A DNA stretch of 64,000 nt from Oscillospiraceae bacterium. GTDB taxonomy: Bacteria; Bacillota; Clostridia; Oscillospirales; Ruminococcaceae. Positions 43,479 through 51,899 of this stretch are shown here, piece by piece. The notes beneath the pieces were generated by a model. That model did not search any database and was not told the DNA's origin. It saw nothing but the letters and a program-made list of their open reading frames with translations. The position numbers and the translations under genes are program-made. Numbering within the stretch: the first letter of the stretch is position 1; each line of letters opens with the position of its first letter. Where the stretch lies: positions 42,040-106,039 of the forward strand of contig SVMR01000007.1 of assembly GCA_015067315.1 (NCBI GenBank), read 5' to 3'.

Positions 43479-44566
43479 TGCAATTTATTATGAAAATTTT
43501 CGGCTGGCCGCTCGGCTTTGTAATGCTGGGCTGTTATATGATTACCGGAAACAACTATGCGCTTGCAATTACCGTTTTTACCTTTATAACAAAGCTTGCG
43601 CTTCTTCCTCTTTCTGTAAAACAGCAGAAGGAGCAGGCCAAAATGGCCGTTTTCCAGCCGAAACTTAAACGTATCCAGGAAAAATACAGCAACAACAAGG
43701 AAAGATATAACGAAGAGATTCAGAAACTTTATACAGAAGAAGGTTACAACCCCATGAGCGGATGCCTTCCTTCCCTCATCCAGTTCCCGATTCTTTTCGG
43801 TGTTATCGACGTTGTTTACAAACCTATCTATCACATTTTCCGCGTCAGCAACGCAGTTATTGACGAAATGATTGAAGTTGCTTCCGCGGCAGGACATGCT
43901 TTTGAAGCACATTCCTATTACAACCAGATCAAACTCCTTAAAATCATTCAGGATGAAACAGAACTTTTCCATTCCTTTGACCAGGAAATCATCACCAAGA
44001 TTGCCGAATTTGATATGACTCTTTTCGGACTTGACCTTGGTGTTGTTCCCCAGTTCAAGCTTACTTATGAAGGCGGATTCAACTGGTATCTTCTCATCCC
44101 GATTCTTTGCGGTCTTTTCCAGCTTGGAATGACTTTTTATATGCAGAAATCCAACCCCAACAGCCAGCAGGGCGGAAACGGCATGAGCATCATGCTTTAT
44201 ACAATGCCCCTTATGTCCGTTTATATCGGATTTGTTGTTCCGGCTGCAGCAGGTTTTTATTGGACTCTTTCCGCAGTAGCGCAGTTTATCCAGAGTGTTT
44301 TCTTCAACATCTTCCTTAACCCGAAGAAACTTGCCGAACAGGCAGAGGCGGAAGCGGAAGCCGCAAAAGAAGCAAAAAAACAGCAAAGAGCAGAGGCAAA
44401 AGAAAAACTTAAAGAGCTCCAGAGGGAAAGAAACGCAAAATATGCGCAAAGCGAAACCCCCGAACAGAGAGAAATCAACAAGAAAAAACTTGCCGAAGCA
44501 AGAAAACGCGCCGCTGAAAAATACGGCGAAAAATACGAAGAAGTTACCGACGAAGACCTTAAATAA
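43478..44566 (+). CDS. yidC: Membrane protein insertase YidC/OxaA
   Basis: The 362-residue protein is the Gram-positive form: a hydrophobic N-terminus, the conserved region ITKLALLPLSVKQQKEQAKMA, YNPMSGCLPSLIQFPILFGVI, and three further membrane segments up to about residue 275. No lipobox cysteine is seen at the N-terminus, unlike SpoIIIJ. The C-terminal tail is very basic and alanine-rich (KEAKKQQRAEAKEKLKEL), as in forms that contact ribosomes. It inserts proteins into the membrane with or without SecYEG. Confidence 0.95.
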   Translation: MQFIMKIFGWPLGFVMLGCYMITGNNYALAITVFTFITKLALLPLSVKQQKEQAKMAVFQPKLKRIQEKYSNNKERYNEEIQKLYTEEGYNPMSGCLPSLIQFPILFGVIDVVYKPIYHIFRVSNAVIDEMIEVASAAGHAFEAHSYYNQIKLLKIIQDETELFHSFDQEIITKIAEFDMTLFGLDLGVVPQFKLTYEGGFNWYLLIPILCGLFQLGMTFYMQKSNPNSQQGGNGMSIMLYTMPLMSVYIGFVVPAAAGFYWTLSAVAQFIQSVFFNIFLNPKKLAEQAEAEAEAAKEAKKQQRAEAKEKLKELQRERNAKYAQSETPEQREINKKKLAEARKRAAEKYGEKYEEVTDEDLK

Positions 44567-44586
44567 GCAGGAGGCTTTTTTAGAAA

Positions 44587-45651
44587 ATGGAAAGAGAGTT
44601 TTTAGCCACAGGAAAAACTGTGGAAGAAGCGATCGAAGCCGCCTATGAAAAGGCCGGCGTTGACCGTGAATATGTTACTGTTGAAATAATCGAACGCCCG
44701 AAGAAAAAATTCTTCGGACTTAAAACCGTTCCCGCAACCGCAAAAGCAATTATTGACGAGGATTACTGGAACAAAATGTTCGGCATTAAAGAAAAAAAGG
44801 TGGAAGCTCCCAAAAAGAAAAAAGAAACCAAAGAGCAGAAACCCAAAGCCGAAAAACCTGTTCAGGAACAGCCTAAAAAACAGGAACCGAAACAGGAAAA
44901 ACCAAAAAAAGAACAGAAACCCCAGCAGCCCAAAAAACAGGAACCCAAAAAAGAAGTAAAGACCGCAGAAGCAAAAATTGAAGAAGCTTCCAAAGAGGAA
45001 GTAAAAGTTCTTGCTCCGGAAGTTCTTGAAAGAAAAGGTTCCGACGCTGCAAACTATATCAAAGAGGTTCTTGTTGCTCTCGGTTATCCCGAAGCGGAAG
45101 TTACCTATGCGCAGAAAGACGGAATGATCGTTCTCCAGCTTTCCGGCGACGAAATGGGCGCCGTTGTCGGCAGAAGAGGCGATAACCTTGACGCAATGCA
45201 GTATCTTGCTTCCCTTGTTGCAAACAAAAGCGAAGGAAGCTATGTCCGCGTTGTTCTTGATATCGACGATTACCGCAGCAAGAGAGAAGCAAGCCTTCGC
45301 GCTTATGCAAGAAAAACCGCTTCCAACGTTGTGAGATCCGGACGTTCAATCACTCTTGAACCCATGAACCCTTATGAGCGCAGAATCGTTCATTCCACCG
45401 TTCAGACCGTTAACGGCGCAACTTCCAAATCCATCGGAAGCGAACCCAACAGAAGAGTTGTTATCAGCCCCATTGAAGGCGCAAAACCCCGCGGCGACAA
45501 AAAATTCCGCGACAGCAAAGGCGACAGAAGAGGAAACAGAGGAAACCGCGCTCCCAGAGAGAGCCAGAAGGTTATTGTTGCTCCCTCCAACGAACCGCCC
45601 AAGAACGACGCAACTTCCCTTTCTCTTTACGGAAGAATCGATCTTGACTGA
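44587..45651 (+). CDS. jag: RNA-binding protein Jag/KhpB
   Basis: The 354-residue protein has an N-terminal Jag domain (EREFLATGKTVEEAIEAAYEKAG), a long Lys/Glu/Pro/Gln-rich linker (about residues 75-140), a KH domain with GAVVGRRGDNLDAMQYL, an R3H domain (RKTASNVVRSGRSITLEPMNPYERRIVH) and a basic Arg/Gly-rich tail. It binds RNA, and in other Firmicutes it works with KhpA in cell-division and elongation control. The linker is longer than usual. It follows yidC, as is typical. Confidence 0.92.
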   Translation: MEREFLATGKTVEEAIEAAYEKAGVDREYVTVEIIERPKKKFFGLKTVPATAKAIIDEDYWNKMFGIKEKKVEAPKKKKETKEQKPKAEKPVQEQPKKQEPKQEKPKKEQKPQQPKKQEPKKEVKTAEAKIEEASKEEVKVLAPEVLERKGSDAANYIKEVLVALGYPEAEVTYAQKDGMIVLQLSGDEMGAVVGRRGDNLDAMQYLASLVANKSEGSYVRVVLDIDDYRSKREASLRAYARKTASNVVRSGRSITLEPMNPYERRIVHSTVQTVNGATSKSIGSEPNRRVVISPIEGAKPRGDKKFRDSKGDRRGNRGNRAPRESQKVIVAPSNEPPKNDATSLSLYGRIDLD

Positions 45652-45673
45652 TAAAAATTCATAAAAAAGCTTT

Positions 45674-45705
45674 GCCGGCACTTGATTTCAGTGCCGGCTC
45701 TTTTT
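45674..45705 (+). terminator. Terminator after jag
   Basis: gccggcact-tgatttc-agtgccggc followed by TTTTT, 22 bases after the jag stop. Confidence 0.85.
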
Positions 45706-45734
45706 ATAATATATAATAGGATATTATGTATGTT

Positions 45735-45842
45735 AAACCGTAGGGAACGGTCTTGACCGTTCCGTTTGTAACGGGACAGGGTTTCCACCCTTCCGTCATC
45801 ACTTCGTGATGCCACCTCCCCTGATAGGGGAGGTATAAGAGG
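45735..45842. repeat. Dispersed repeats before mnmE
   Basis: gtagggaacggtcttgaccgttcc and a module with core CATCACTTCGTGATG and arm cctcccctgataggggagg. The last arm lies just upstream of the mnmE ribosome site. Confidence 0.75.
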
Positions 45843-45851
45843 AGGTTTTTT

Positions 45852-47216
45852 ATGAGCACCATTGCAGCAATTTCAACGCCGCTTTCCGCTTCCGGATTGG
45901 GAGTTATCCGAATTTCCGGAGAGGAAGCCGTTTTTGTGGGGGAAAAGATGTTCCGGCCTTTTAAAGGCGGAAAGGAACTTTCTTCCCTTACCGGATATTC
46001 CTGCGCTTACGGAAGGGTTTTTGATTCCGAAGGAGATATTGACGAGGCGGTTGCAACGGTTTTTCTTGCGCCGAAAAGCTATACCGGTGAAAATACTGTT
46101 GAATTTTCCTGCCACGGAAGTCCGGCGCTTTTAAAAAGGGTTTTAAGAGCCGCCCTTGATTGCGGTGCGGAACTTGCGGGTCCTGGCGAATTTACAAAAA
46201 GAGCGCTTCTTAACGGAAAACTTACCCTTACCCAGGCGGAAGCGGTTATGGATCTTATTTCCTCAAAATCCGCCAGCGCCGGAAAAGCCGCGCTTGTTGT
46301 TCGTGACGGCGCGCTTTACCGCAAAATCCGTTCTGTTACCGAAAGCCTTACGGAACTTGAAACGCATCTTGCCGCCTGGAGTGATTATCCGGAAGAGGAC
46401 GTTGAGGAACTTTCTGACGAACATCTTGCGGAGGTTCTTGAAGAAACCGAAAGAATTCTCAAACGGCTTATGGAAACTTATGACGCGGGAAAAATTATCC
46501 GCGAAGGGGCAACCACGGTTATTGCCGGAAAGCCAAACGTCGGAAAATCCACCCTTATGAACCTTATTTCCGGAAGGGACAGAAGCATTGTAACGGAAAT
46601 TGCAGGAACGACCAGGGACGTTGTTGAGGAAAGCGTGCTCGTCGGCGATATTCCAATAAGACTTCTTGATACGGCGGGCATCCGCGACACCGAAGACGCT
46701 GTCGAAAGAATCGGCGTCGATATGGCAAACACGGAAATCGAACGCTGTGACGTTGTAATTGCGGTTTTTGATTCCAGCAGACCTTTTGACAGCACCGATT
46801 TTGAGCTTATTGAAAAGCTTAAAGGCAGACCGGCGGTTGCCGTTATAAACAAATCCGACCTTGAGATTCAGGCGGACGTTGATGCGGTTAAGGCGGGATT
46901 TGAAAACGTTGTTACAATTTCCGCAAGAAAAGGCGACGGGGAAGAGGAATTCCGGAACGCTCTTGCGAAAGTTCTTAAAACCGCCGACCTTGACCCGGCG
47001 GAACCGGTTATGGCGAACGAAAGACAGCTTGACTGCGTCCGCAGAGCAAAAAAAGCCATTGACGAGGCGCTTGATGCGGTTGCTTTCGGAATGACCCTTG
47101 ACGCGGTGGGAATCTGCATTGAAACCGCATTGGATGCGCTTTATGAACTCACCGGCGAAAAAGCCAGCGACGCGGTTATCGAAAAAGTTTTCGAAAGATT
47201 CTGCGTAGGAAAATAA
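45852..47216 (+). CDS. mnmE: tRNA modification GTPase MnmE
   Basis: The 454-residue protein has the N-terminal tetrahydrofolate-binding domain (STIAAISTPLSASGLGVIRISG), helical domain, a G domain with GKPNVGKSTLMN, DTAGIRDTED and NKSD, and the C-terminal catalytic cysteine motif FCVGK. With MnmG it makes the 5-carboxymethylaminomethyl group at tRNA wobble uridine. The mnmE-mnmG junction, usually tight, is broken here by about 640 bases carrying repeats and a DUF559 gene. Confidence 0.96.
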   Translation: MSTIAAISTPLSASGLGVIRISGEEAVFVGEKMFRPFKGGKELSSLTGYSCAYGRVFDSEGDIDEAVATVFLAPKSYTGENTVEFSCHGSPALLKRVLRAALDCGAELAGPGEFTKRALLNGKLTLTQAEAVMDLISSKSASAGKAALVVRDGALYRKIRSVTESLTELETHLAAWSDYPEEDVEELSDEHLAEVLEETERILKRLMETYDAGKIIREGATTVIAGKPNVGKSTLMNLISGRDRSIVTEIAGTTRDVVEESVLVGDIPIRLLDTAGIRDTEDAVERIGVDMANTEIERCDVVIAVFDSSRPFDSTDFELIEKLKGRPAVAVINKSDLEIQADVDAVKAGFENVVTISARKGDGEEEFRNALAKVLKTADLDPAEPVMANERQLDCVRRAKKAIDEALDAVAFGMTLDAVGICIETALDALYELTGEKASDAVIEKVFERFCVGK

Positions 47217-47400
47217 CCTCCTCGGAGGAGGAGGTGGCATCGCGAAGCGATGACGGAGGAGGGATAATCCATGACAAGTTCAGATAAGCCCTCCGGTTTA
47301 CCTGTTAATCCCTCATCCACCATTTTCTTTAGGAAAATGGTCCCCCTTCCCCTCTGGGAAGGTATAAACAATGCAAAATTCAAAGACCGCATTGGAGGAG
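47217..47400. repeat. Left repeat border of the DUF559 gene
   Basis: acctcctcggaggaggaggtgg with core CATCGCGAAGCGATG, then a second module with core CCATTTTctttaggAAAATGG and arm ccttcccctctgggaagg. The first module is an inverted match of the right border. Confidence 0.75.
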
Positions 47401-47408
47401 GGATAGCC

Positions 47409-47774
47409 TTGCCAAGAAATTTTGATTCAAATCCGAATTTGTGCGAACTATCCCGTGAACTGCGTAAAAATATGACACCGGAGGAAAATAAGCTTTGGTA
47501 TCAGTTTTTGAGAAATTACGATATACATTTTTCAAGGCAGAGAGTTATTGGAAATTATATCGCTGATTTCTATTGCAGAAGAGCAAATCTTGTTATCGAG
47601 ATAGATGGTGCGCAACATTATACACCGGATTCGATAGAATACGACAAAGAAAGAACTGAATTTTTAAAAACTTGCGGAATTGAGGTTTTGCGGTTTTTGA
47701 ATAAGGATATAAATTATAATTTTGAAAACGTATGTGTTTACATAGACAAAATTGTAAAACAGAGGATGGGTTGA
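47409..47774 (+). CDS. DUF559-family (Vsr/PD-(D/E)XK-like) endonuclease-domain protein
   Basis: From TTG 47409, behind GGAGGGAT, the protein has 121 residues. It contains the whole DUF559 domain: RKNMTPEENKLWYQFLRNY, FSRQRVIGNYIADFYCRRANLVIEIDGAQHY, and TEFLKTCGIEVLRFLNKDI. Asp in YIADFYC and Glu/Asp in VIEIDG fit the PD-(D/E)XK nuclease pattern related to Vsr. The function of the family is not established. The gene interrupts mnmE-mnmG and is bordered by inverted repeat modules. Its AT-rich codon use (aaa, ttt, gat, ata) differs from its neighbours, pointing to transfer. The track start at 47271 lies in repeat DNA. Confidence 0.85.
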   Translation: MPRNFDSNPNLCELSRELRKNMTPEENKLWYQFLRNYDIHFSRQRVIGNYIADFYCRRANLVIEIDGAQHYTPDSIEYDKERTEFLKTCGIEVLRFLNKDINYNFENVCVYIDKIVKQRMG

Positions 47775-47829
47775 ATCCCTCCTCCACCGTTGCCTTTGGC
47801 AACGGTCCCCCTCCTCCTCCGAGGAGGTA
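47775..47829. repeat. Right repeat border of the DUF559 gene
   Basis: Core ACCGTTGCCtttGGCAACGGT, then ccctcctcctccgaggaggt. The outer arm is the reverse complement of the left border acctcctcggaggagg. Confidence 0.75.
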
Positions 47830-47854
47830 AATTACAGAAACGAGGTTTTTGGAA

Positions 47855-49723
47855 ATGGAAGAATATTTTGCAGGAAAATATGACGTTGCGGTAATCGGCG
47901 CGGGACACGCCGGAGTTGAAGCGGCTCTTGCCGCCGCAAGACTTGGTGTAAAGACCTGCATCTTTACGCTTAACCTTGATAAAATTGCGAATATGCCCTG
48001 CAATCCTTCCATCGGAGGCACCGCGAAGGGTCATCTTGTTCGCGAAATTGATGCCCTTGGCGGCGAAATGGGAAAAGCGGCGGATAAAATGATGATCCAG
48101 AGCCGCATGCTCAACCTTGGAAAAGGACCGGCGGTACATTCCCTTCGCGCACAGGAAGACAGAGCTTATTACCACCTTCTGATGAAGAAGACCCTTGAAA
48201 ACCAGGAGAATCTTGATATAAAACAGGCGGAAATTGTTGAAGTCCGCCCGGACGGAAAAGGCGGCGTGCTCGGAGTTACAACCCATCTCGGCGCTTTTTA
48301 CGAAGTTCCGAACGTAATCGTCTGCACCGGCACTTATCTTAAAGGAATCATCTACGTCGGCGACAGAAAATGGGAAAGCGGTCCGGACGCAAGCTCTCCG
48401 GCGAAGCCCCTTTCCGATTCTCTTGAAGCATTGGGCATCAAACTCCGCCGTTTTAAAACCGGAACTCCCGCCCGCGTGCTCAGAAACAGCATTGATTACG
48501 ATAAGCTTGAAATCCAGCACGGCGATGAGCATATCGTGCCGTTCAGCTTTGAAACCAAAGGCGAACTTACCAATAAAGTTGATTGCTGGATAGGTTACAC
48601 CAACGAGGATACACACGAAGTTATCCGAAAAAATATCGACCGTTCGCCCCTTTATTCCGGAAAAATCGAAGGTATCGGTCCTCGCTATTGCCCGAGCATC
48701 GAGGATAAGGTAATGCGGTTCCCGGAGAAGATACGCCACCAGTTTTTTGTCGAACCAATGGGTCTTGATACGGAGGAAATGTATCTTTCAGGACTTTCTT
48801 CCTCTCTTCCGGAAGATGTTCAGGTTGCGATTTACCGTTCAATAAAAGGTCTTGAGCATGTGAGCATCATGCGTAACGCATACGCAATCGAATATGACTG
48901 CTGCGACAGCCTTGACCTCCGCCCGACCCTTGAATTCATGCAGGTGAAAGGTCTTTTCGGCGCCGGACAGTTCAACGGAACCTCCGGTTATGAGGAAGCG
49001 GCTGCTCAGGGACTTCTCGCAGGCATCAACGCCGCAAGAAGGGTTCTCGGAAAAGAGGAAATCGTGCTCGAAAGGAGCAATTCCTATATCGGAACCCTTA
49101 TCGATGACCTTTGCACCAAGGGTGTTCTTGACCCTTACCGCATGATGACAAGCCGAAGCGAATACCGCCTTGTGCTCAGACAGGACAATGCGGATATGCG
49201 TCTTACCCCTTTGGGCAGGGAAATCGGACTTGTTTCCGACGAAAGATGGAAGAATTTCCTTGAAAAACGCCGTCTTAGGGACGAGGAACTGGAAAGAGTC
49301 AAAACCGCGAGCATCCGAATGAGCCCGGAACTTGATGCAATGCTCATTGCAAAGGGAACGGCGCCCCTTACCGAAGGTACAAAGGCTTCCGAGCTGCTCA
49401 AACGCCCCCAGATTACATACGATGACCTTGCACCTTTTGACCTTAACAGACCGGAACTTCCGGCGGACGTTATTGAGCAGGTTGAAATTGAAATCAAATA
49501 CGAAGGCTATATCAAAAAGCAGCTTGCACAGGTTGAACAGATGCACCGGCTTGAGGAAAAGAAGATCCCCGAGGATATTGATTATAAATCCATCCACGGT
49601 CTTCGCCTTGAAGCTATTGAAAAACTCAACAGAGTAAGACCTATGAACATCGGACAGGCAAGCAGAATTTCCGGCGTTTCGCCGGCGGACGTTTCCGTTC
49701 TGCTCATCTATATACAAAAATAA
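47855..49723 (+). CDS. mnmG: tRNA uridine-5-carboxymethylaminomethyl modification enzyme MnmG (GidA)
   Basis: From ATG 47855 the protein has 622 residues. The TTG six bases earlier is possible but less well spaced from GAGG. It has the FAD-binding GAGHAGVEAALAAARLG, NPSIGGTAKGHLVREIDALGG, the second nucleotide-binding region, and the C-terminal helical domain ending IGQASRISGVSPADVSVLLIY. It works with MnmE on tRNA wobble uridine. The gene shows several gtgctc word pairs against a background of gttctt. Confidence 0.96.
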   Translation: MEEYFAGKYDVAVIGAGHAGVEAALAAARLGVKTCIFTLNLDKIANMPCNPSIGGTAKGHLVREIDALGGEMGKAADKMMIQSRMLNLGKGPAVHSLRAQEDRAYYHLLMKKTLENQENLDIKQAEIVEVRPDGKGGVLGVTTHLGAFYEVPNVIVCTGTYLKGIIYVGDRKWESGPDASSPAKPLSDSLEALGIKLRRFKTGTPARVLRNSIDYDKLEIQHGDEHIVPFSFETKGELTNKVDCWIGYTNEDTHEVIRKNIDRSPLYSGKIEGIGPRYCPSIEDKVMRFPEKIRHQFFVEPMGLDTEEMYLSGLSSSLPEDVQVAIYRSIKGLEHVSIMRNAYAIEYDCCDSLDLRPTLEFMQVKGLFGAGQFNGTSGYEEAAAQGLLAGINAARRVLGKEEIVLERSNSYIGTLIDDLCTKGVLDPYRMMTSRSEYRLVLRQDNADMRLTPLGREIGLVSDERWKNFLEKRRLRDEELERVKTASIRMSPELDAMLIAKGTAPLTEGTKASELLKRPQITYDDLAPFDLNRPELPADVIEQVEIEIKYEGYIKKQLAQVEQMHRLEEKKIPEDIDYKSIHGLRLEAIEKLNRVRPMNIGQASRISGVSPADVSVLLIYIQK

Positions 49724-49738
49724 GGAATGAGGTGCCTG

Positions 49739-50446
49739 ATGGTTACTGAAATTTTAAAAAAATATATTCCCGAGCACGCGGATCCGCTTTCGGAAGAGCA
49801 GTATGCTCAGCTTGAACGCTATGCGGAGCTTTTGGTTGAATGGAACGAAAAAATGAACCTTACAGCAATCACCGACCCGGAAGGAATTGCGGTAAAACAC
49901 TTCCTCGATTGCCTTGCTTACCTTAAAAGGGCGAAGATTCCGGAAGGGGCAAGGGTTGCGGACGTCGGAACAGGCGCGGGTTTTCCTGGCGTGGTGCTCA
50001 AAATTGCAAGACCGGATATTAAACTTGTGCTCATAGATTCCCTGCAGAAGCGGCTCAACTTCCTTGAGGCGGTTCTTAACGAAATCGGAGTTAAAGCGGA
50101 GCTTGTTCACGCAAGGGCGGAGGACGCAGGTCACGATAAAAAGCTCCGCGAAAGCTTCGACGTTGTTACGGCGAGGGCTGTTGCAAATCTTGCGGTTCTT
50201 TCCGAATACTGCATTCCGCTTGTTAAAATCGGCGGAGTTTTTGCGCCTATGAAAACCGCGGAAGTTTCGGAGGAACTTGAAGGAGCGAAGGCTGCCGCAA
50301 AGATTCTTGGCGGGGAAGTTCTTGAACCGGAAATTTATGAAATTCCCGCCGGCGGAAGATCCGTTGTTTTCATTGGGAAAAAGGCGGCAACTCCGGCGAA
50401 ATATCCGAGGCAGAGGGTTAAGATAAGCGAAAAACCACTGAAATAA
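49739..50446 (+). CDS. rsmG: 16S rRNA (guanine-N7) methyltransferase RsmG (GidB)
   Basis: From ATG 49739, four bases after GAGGTG, the protein has 235 residues. It shows the SAM-binding motif VADVGTGAGFPGVVLKIA, the upstream WNEKMNLTAITDP, and FDVVTARAVANLAVLSEY. It methylates G527-equivalent in 16S rRNA. The track start (ATG 49727) overlaps the ribosome site. It ends the mnmE-mnmG-rsmG group, and a series of hairpins follows. Confidence 0.94.
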   Translation: MVTEILKKYIPEHADPLSEEQYAQLERYAELLVEWNEKMNLTAITDPEGIAVKHFLDCLAYLKRAKIPEGARVADVGTGAGFPGVVLKIARPDIKLVLIDSLQKRLNFLEAVLNEIGVKAELVHARAEDAGHDKKLRESFDVVTARAVANLAVLSEYCIPLVKIGGVFAPMKTAEVSEELEGAKAAAKILGGEVLEPEIYEIPAGGRSVVFIGKKAATPAKYPRQRVKISEKPLK

Positions 50447-50451
50447 AATAT

Positions 50452-50626
50452 GATACCCCATTTCTTTTGTAACCAAAAGAAACCGGGTATCGCCTGAAAG
50501 AAAAGTTTTACACCTCTGCAGTTTGCTCCCGCAAACGCTGTCCCCTTTTTAGGGGACTAAGACGCACCACCGAAAGATAGTGCTTTCGATTCCCAACCGC
50601 CATCGTTCAGGCCGACGGCGGTTTTT
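50452..50626 (+). ncRNA. Candidate structured RNA of five hairpins after rsmG
   Basis: Stems in order: GATACCC/GGGTATC enclosing TTTCTTTTG/CAAAAGAAA (50452-50491); GTTTGC/GCAAAC (50521-50536); GTCCCC/GGGGAC (50540-50557); CGAAAG/CTTTCG (50571-50588); and a terminator CCGCC...GGCGG with T-run (50597-50626). No ORF fits. It could be a separate RNA, an elaborate 3' UTR of rsmG, or a palindromic insertion. It is none of RNase P, SRP, tmRNA or 6S by recognisable motif. Confidence 0.45.
50597..50626 (+). terminator. Terminator ending the rsmG region
   Basis: ccgccatcg-ttcaggc-cgacggcgg with one unpaired base, followed by TTTTT. Confidence 0.75.
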
Positions 50627-50702
50627 AATTTAATTTGTTTGCTCGGTTATTTTATAAAAATAAAAAGAGAGAAACATCTCCACTCGAGGGGAGATATAAA
50701 TA

Positions 50703-50734
50703 AAAAAGACGCAGATTTTTCTGCGTCTTTTTTA
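50703..50734. terminator. Bidirectional terminator
   Basis: aaaaaagacgcag-attttt-ctgcgtctttttt between rsmG and the convergent membrane protein gene. Confidence 0.85.
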
Positions 50735-50743
50735 TGTTCGGGA

Positions 50744-51157
50744 TTATTTTTCTTCGTTTTCCGCTTCGAGTTTTTTGCGGCGTTTTTCTTTTTTCTTTGC
50801 TTTTGCGGCTTCTTTTTCGCGTTTTTTCTTGTCGAATTCATAACGGCTTGCGTTTACGTAGCTAAGGAACATTACAAGGAAGAACATCAGAACCGGGAGA
50901 AGGCAGAACCACATGACGCCTTTAAGACCCGGATTTACGTAATCGAAGTTATCGAAGAACTTGAAAAACCAGATTATATCGCAGATAAGGGTTACAACCG
51001 CGCCGGAGATTATTGCGGTTTTGAATTTTTCTTTTCCGCGGTTTGCTTTTACGACAAAGAAAAATCCGAGATAGAGCAGCCACATTGCGGCAACGATTAC
51101 CAAAACAAGGTTGCTGCCTTCGATTTTTTGGATTAACATTGTGAGCCAGGTGAGCAT
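50744..51157 (-). CDS. Membrane protein with basic coiled-coil tail
   Basis: The 137-residue protein has three or four transmembrane helices (LVLVIVAAMWLLYLGFFFVV; TAIISGAVVTLICDIIWFF; GVMWFCLLPVLMFFLVMFLSYV) and a highly charged C-terminal helix (KKKREKEAAKAKKKEKRRKK). I do not recognise the family. The basic tail suggests contact with nucleic acid or phospholipid. It is the last of a minus-strand series and ends at a bidirectional terminator. Confidence 0.7.
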   Translation of the reverse strand: MLTWLTMLIQKIEGSNLVLVIVAAMWLLYLGFFFVVKANRGKEKFKTAIISGAVVTLICDIIWFFKFFDNFDYVNPGLKGVMWFCLLPVLMFFLVMFLSYVNASRYEFDKKKREKEAAKAKKKEKRRKKLEAENEEK

Positions 51158-51170
51158 TTTTTAAACCTCC

Positions 51171-51626
51171 CTATGTATCGAGTTCGTAATAATAGACTTT
51201 TTCGCCATCAAAAAAGGCAAAGGAGAAATTGTAGGAATATCCGCTTTTAAATTCATTTCGGTTTTTATAAAGCCAAAAGCCTTTTGTGTTCGGGATATAT
51301 TTTGCAAGTTCAAGTCCATTATACTCCGAATTTCTGAAAATTAAAGGGGCAATTCCGGAATCGACGGGAGTTTTTTGCCATTTTGCCTCAATTTTTTCAA
51401 TTTGCTCCGCTGTTGGGCGGAAAATTATTATTTCCTCGCCGTCTCCATGAAAACCGCCGTGGGTGTCTTCGTGGTATTCGATCTGGTATGATTTTATATT
51501 CATATCGAGATTATTGCGGATTTCGGTTTTTGTGTAGTAATTGGGAAAAAGAAAACCGAAAAGGGCGGAAAAGCAGCCATAGATGAAAGCAAGGATTAAA
51601 GCGATTGTTCCGAGGATTATTTGCAT
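51171..51626 (-). CDS. Hypothetical protein with N-terminal membrane anchor
   Basis: The 151-residue protein has one N-terminal transmembrane helix (IILGTIALILAFIYGCFSALFGF) and an outer domain with IEYHEDTHGGFHGDGEEII and FKSGYSYNFSFAFFDGEKVYYYELD. I do not recognise the family. It lies 14 bases before the membrane protein gene on the same strand and is probably co-transcribed. A hairpin repeat separates it from the upstream regulator pair. Confidence 0.65.
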   Translation of the reverse strand: MQIILGTIALILAFIYGCFSALFGFLFPNYYTKTEIRNNLDMNIKSYQIEYHEDTHGGFHGDGEEIIIFRPTAEQIEKIEAKWQKTPVDSGIAPLIFRNSEYNGLELAKYIPNTKGFWLYKNRNEFKSGYSYNFSFAFFDGEKVYYYELDT

Positions 51627-51640
51627 ATTTATTGCTCCTT

Positions 51641-51673
51641 TTTAGGCGGAACGGTCAAGACCGTTCCCTACGG
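51641..51673. repeat. Short hairpin repeat
   Basis: ggcggaacggtcaagaccgttccctac, one copy of the GGAAC-core-GTTCC family, directly at the 3' end of the HTH gene. Confidence 0.6.
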
Positions 51674-51889
51674 TTAGTCGTTTGGTTTATAGGAAAGGAT
51701 GTCGCCGGGTTGGCAGTCAAGGGCTTCGCAGATTGCTTCAAGGGTTGAAAAGCGGATTGCCTTTGCTTTTCCGGTTTTTAAAATCGAAAGATTTGCCATG
51801 GTGATTCCGACTTTTTCGGAAAGTTCGGTCATGCTCATTTTTCGCTTTGCGAGCATAACGTCAAGATTTACTTCAATAGACATGAGCAC
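51674..51889 (-). CDS. Cro/CI-family (YozG-like) helix-turn-helix regulator
   Basis: The 71-residue protein is a single HTH_3-type domain (NLDVMLAKRKMSMTELSEKVGITMANLSILKTGKAKAIRFSTLEAICEALDCQPGDIL). It lies ten bases after the DUF2975 gene and forms a conserved two-gene module with it, in which the membrane protein is thought to be linked to the small regulator. The start follows AGGAGG. DNA target unknown. Confidence 0.88.
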   Translation of the reverse strand: MLMSIEVNLDVMLAKRKMSMTELSEKVGITMANLSILKTGKAKAIRFSTLEAICEALDCQPGDILSYKPND

Positions 51890-51899
51890 GCCTCCTTTT

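Noticed and set aside
45627-45815. 62-residue minus-strand ORF (MASRSDDGRV)
   Set aside because: It begins in a dispersed repeat and runs through the jag terminator. The peptide is a by-product of the repeat.
47271-47408. Upstream extension of the DUF559 protein
   Set aside because: The 46 extra residues are encoded by repeat arms and core and do not belong to the domain. TTG 47409 with GGAGGGAT is the better start.
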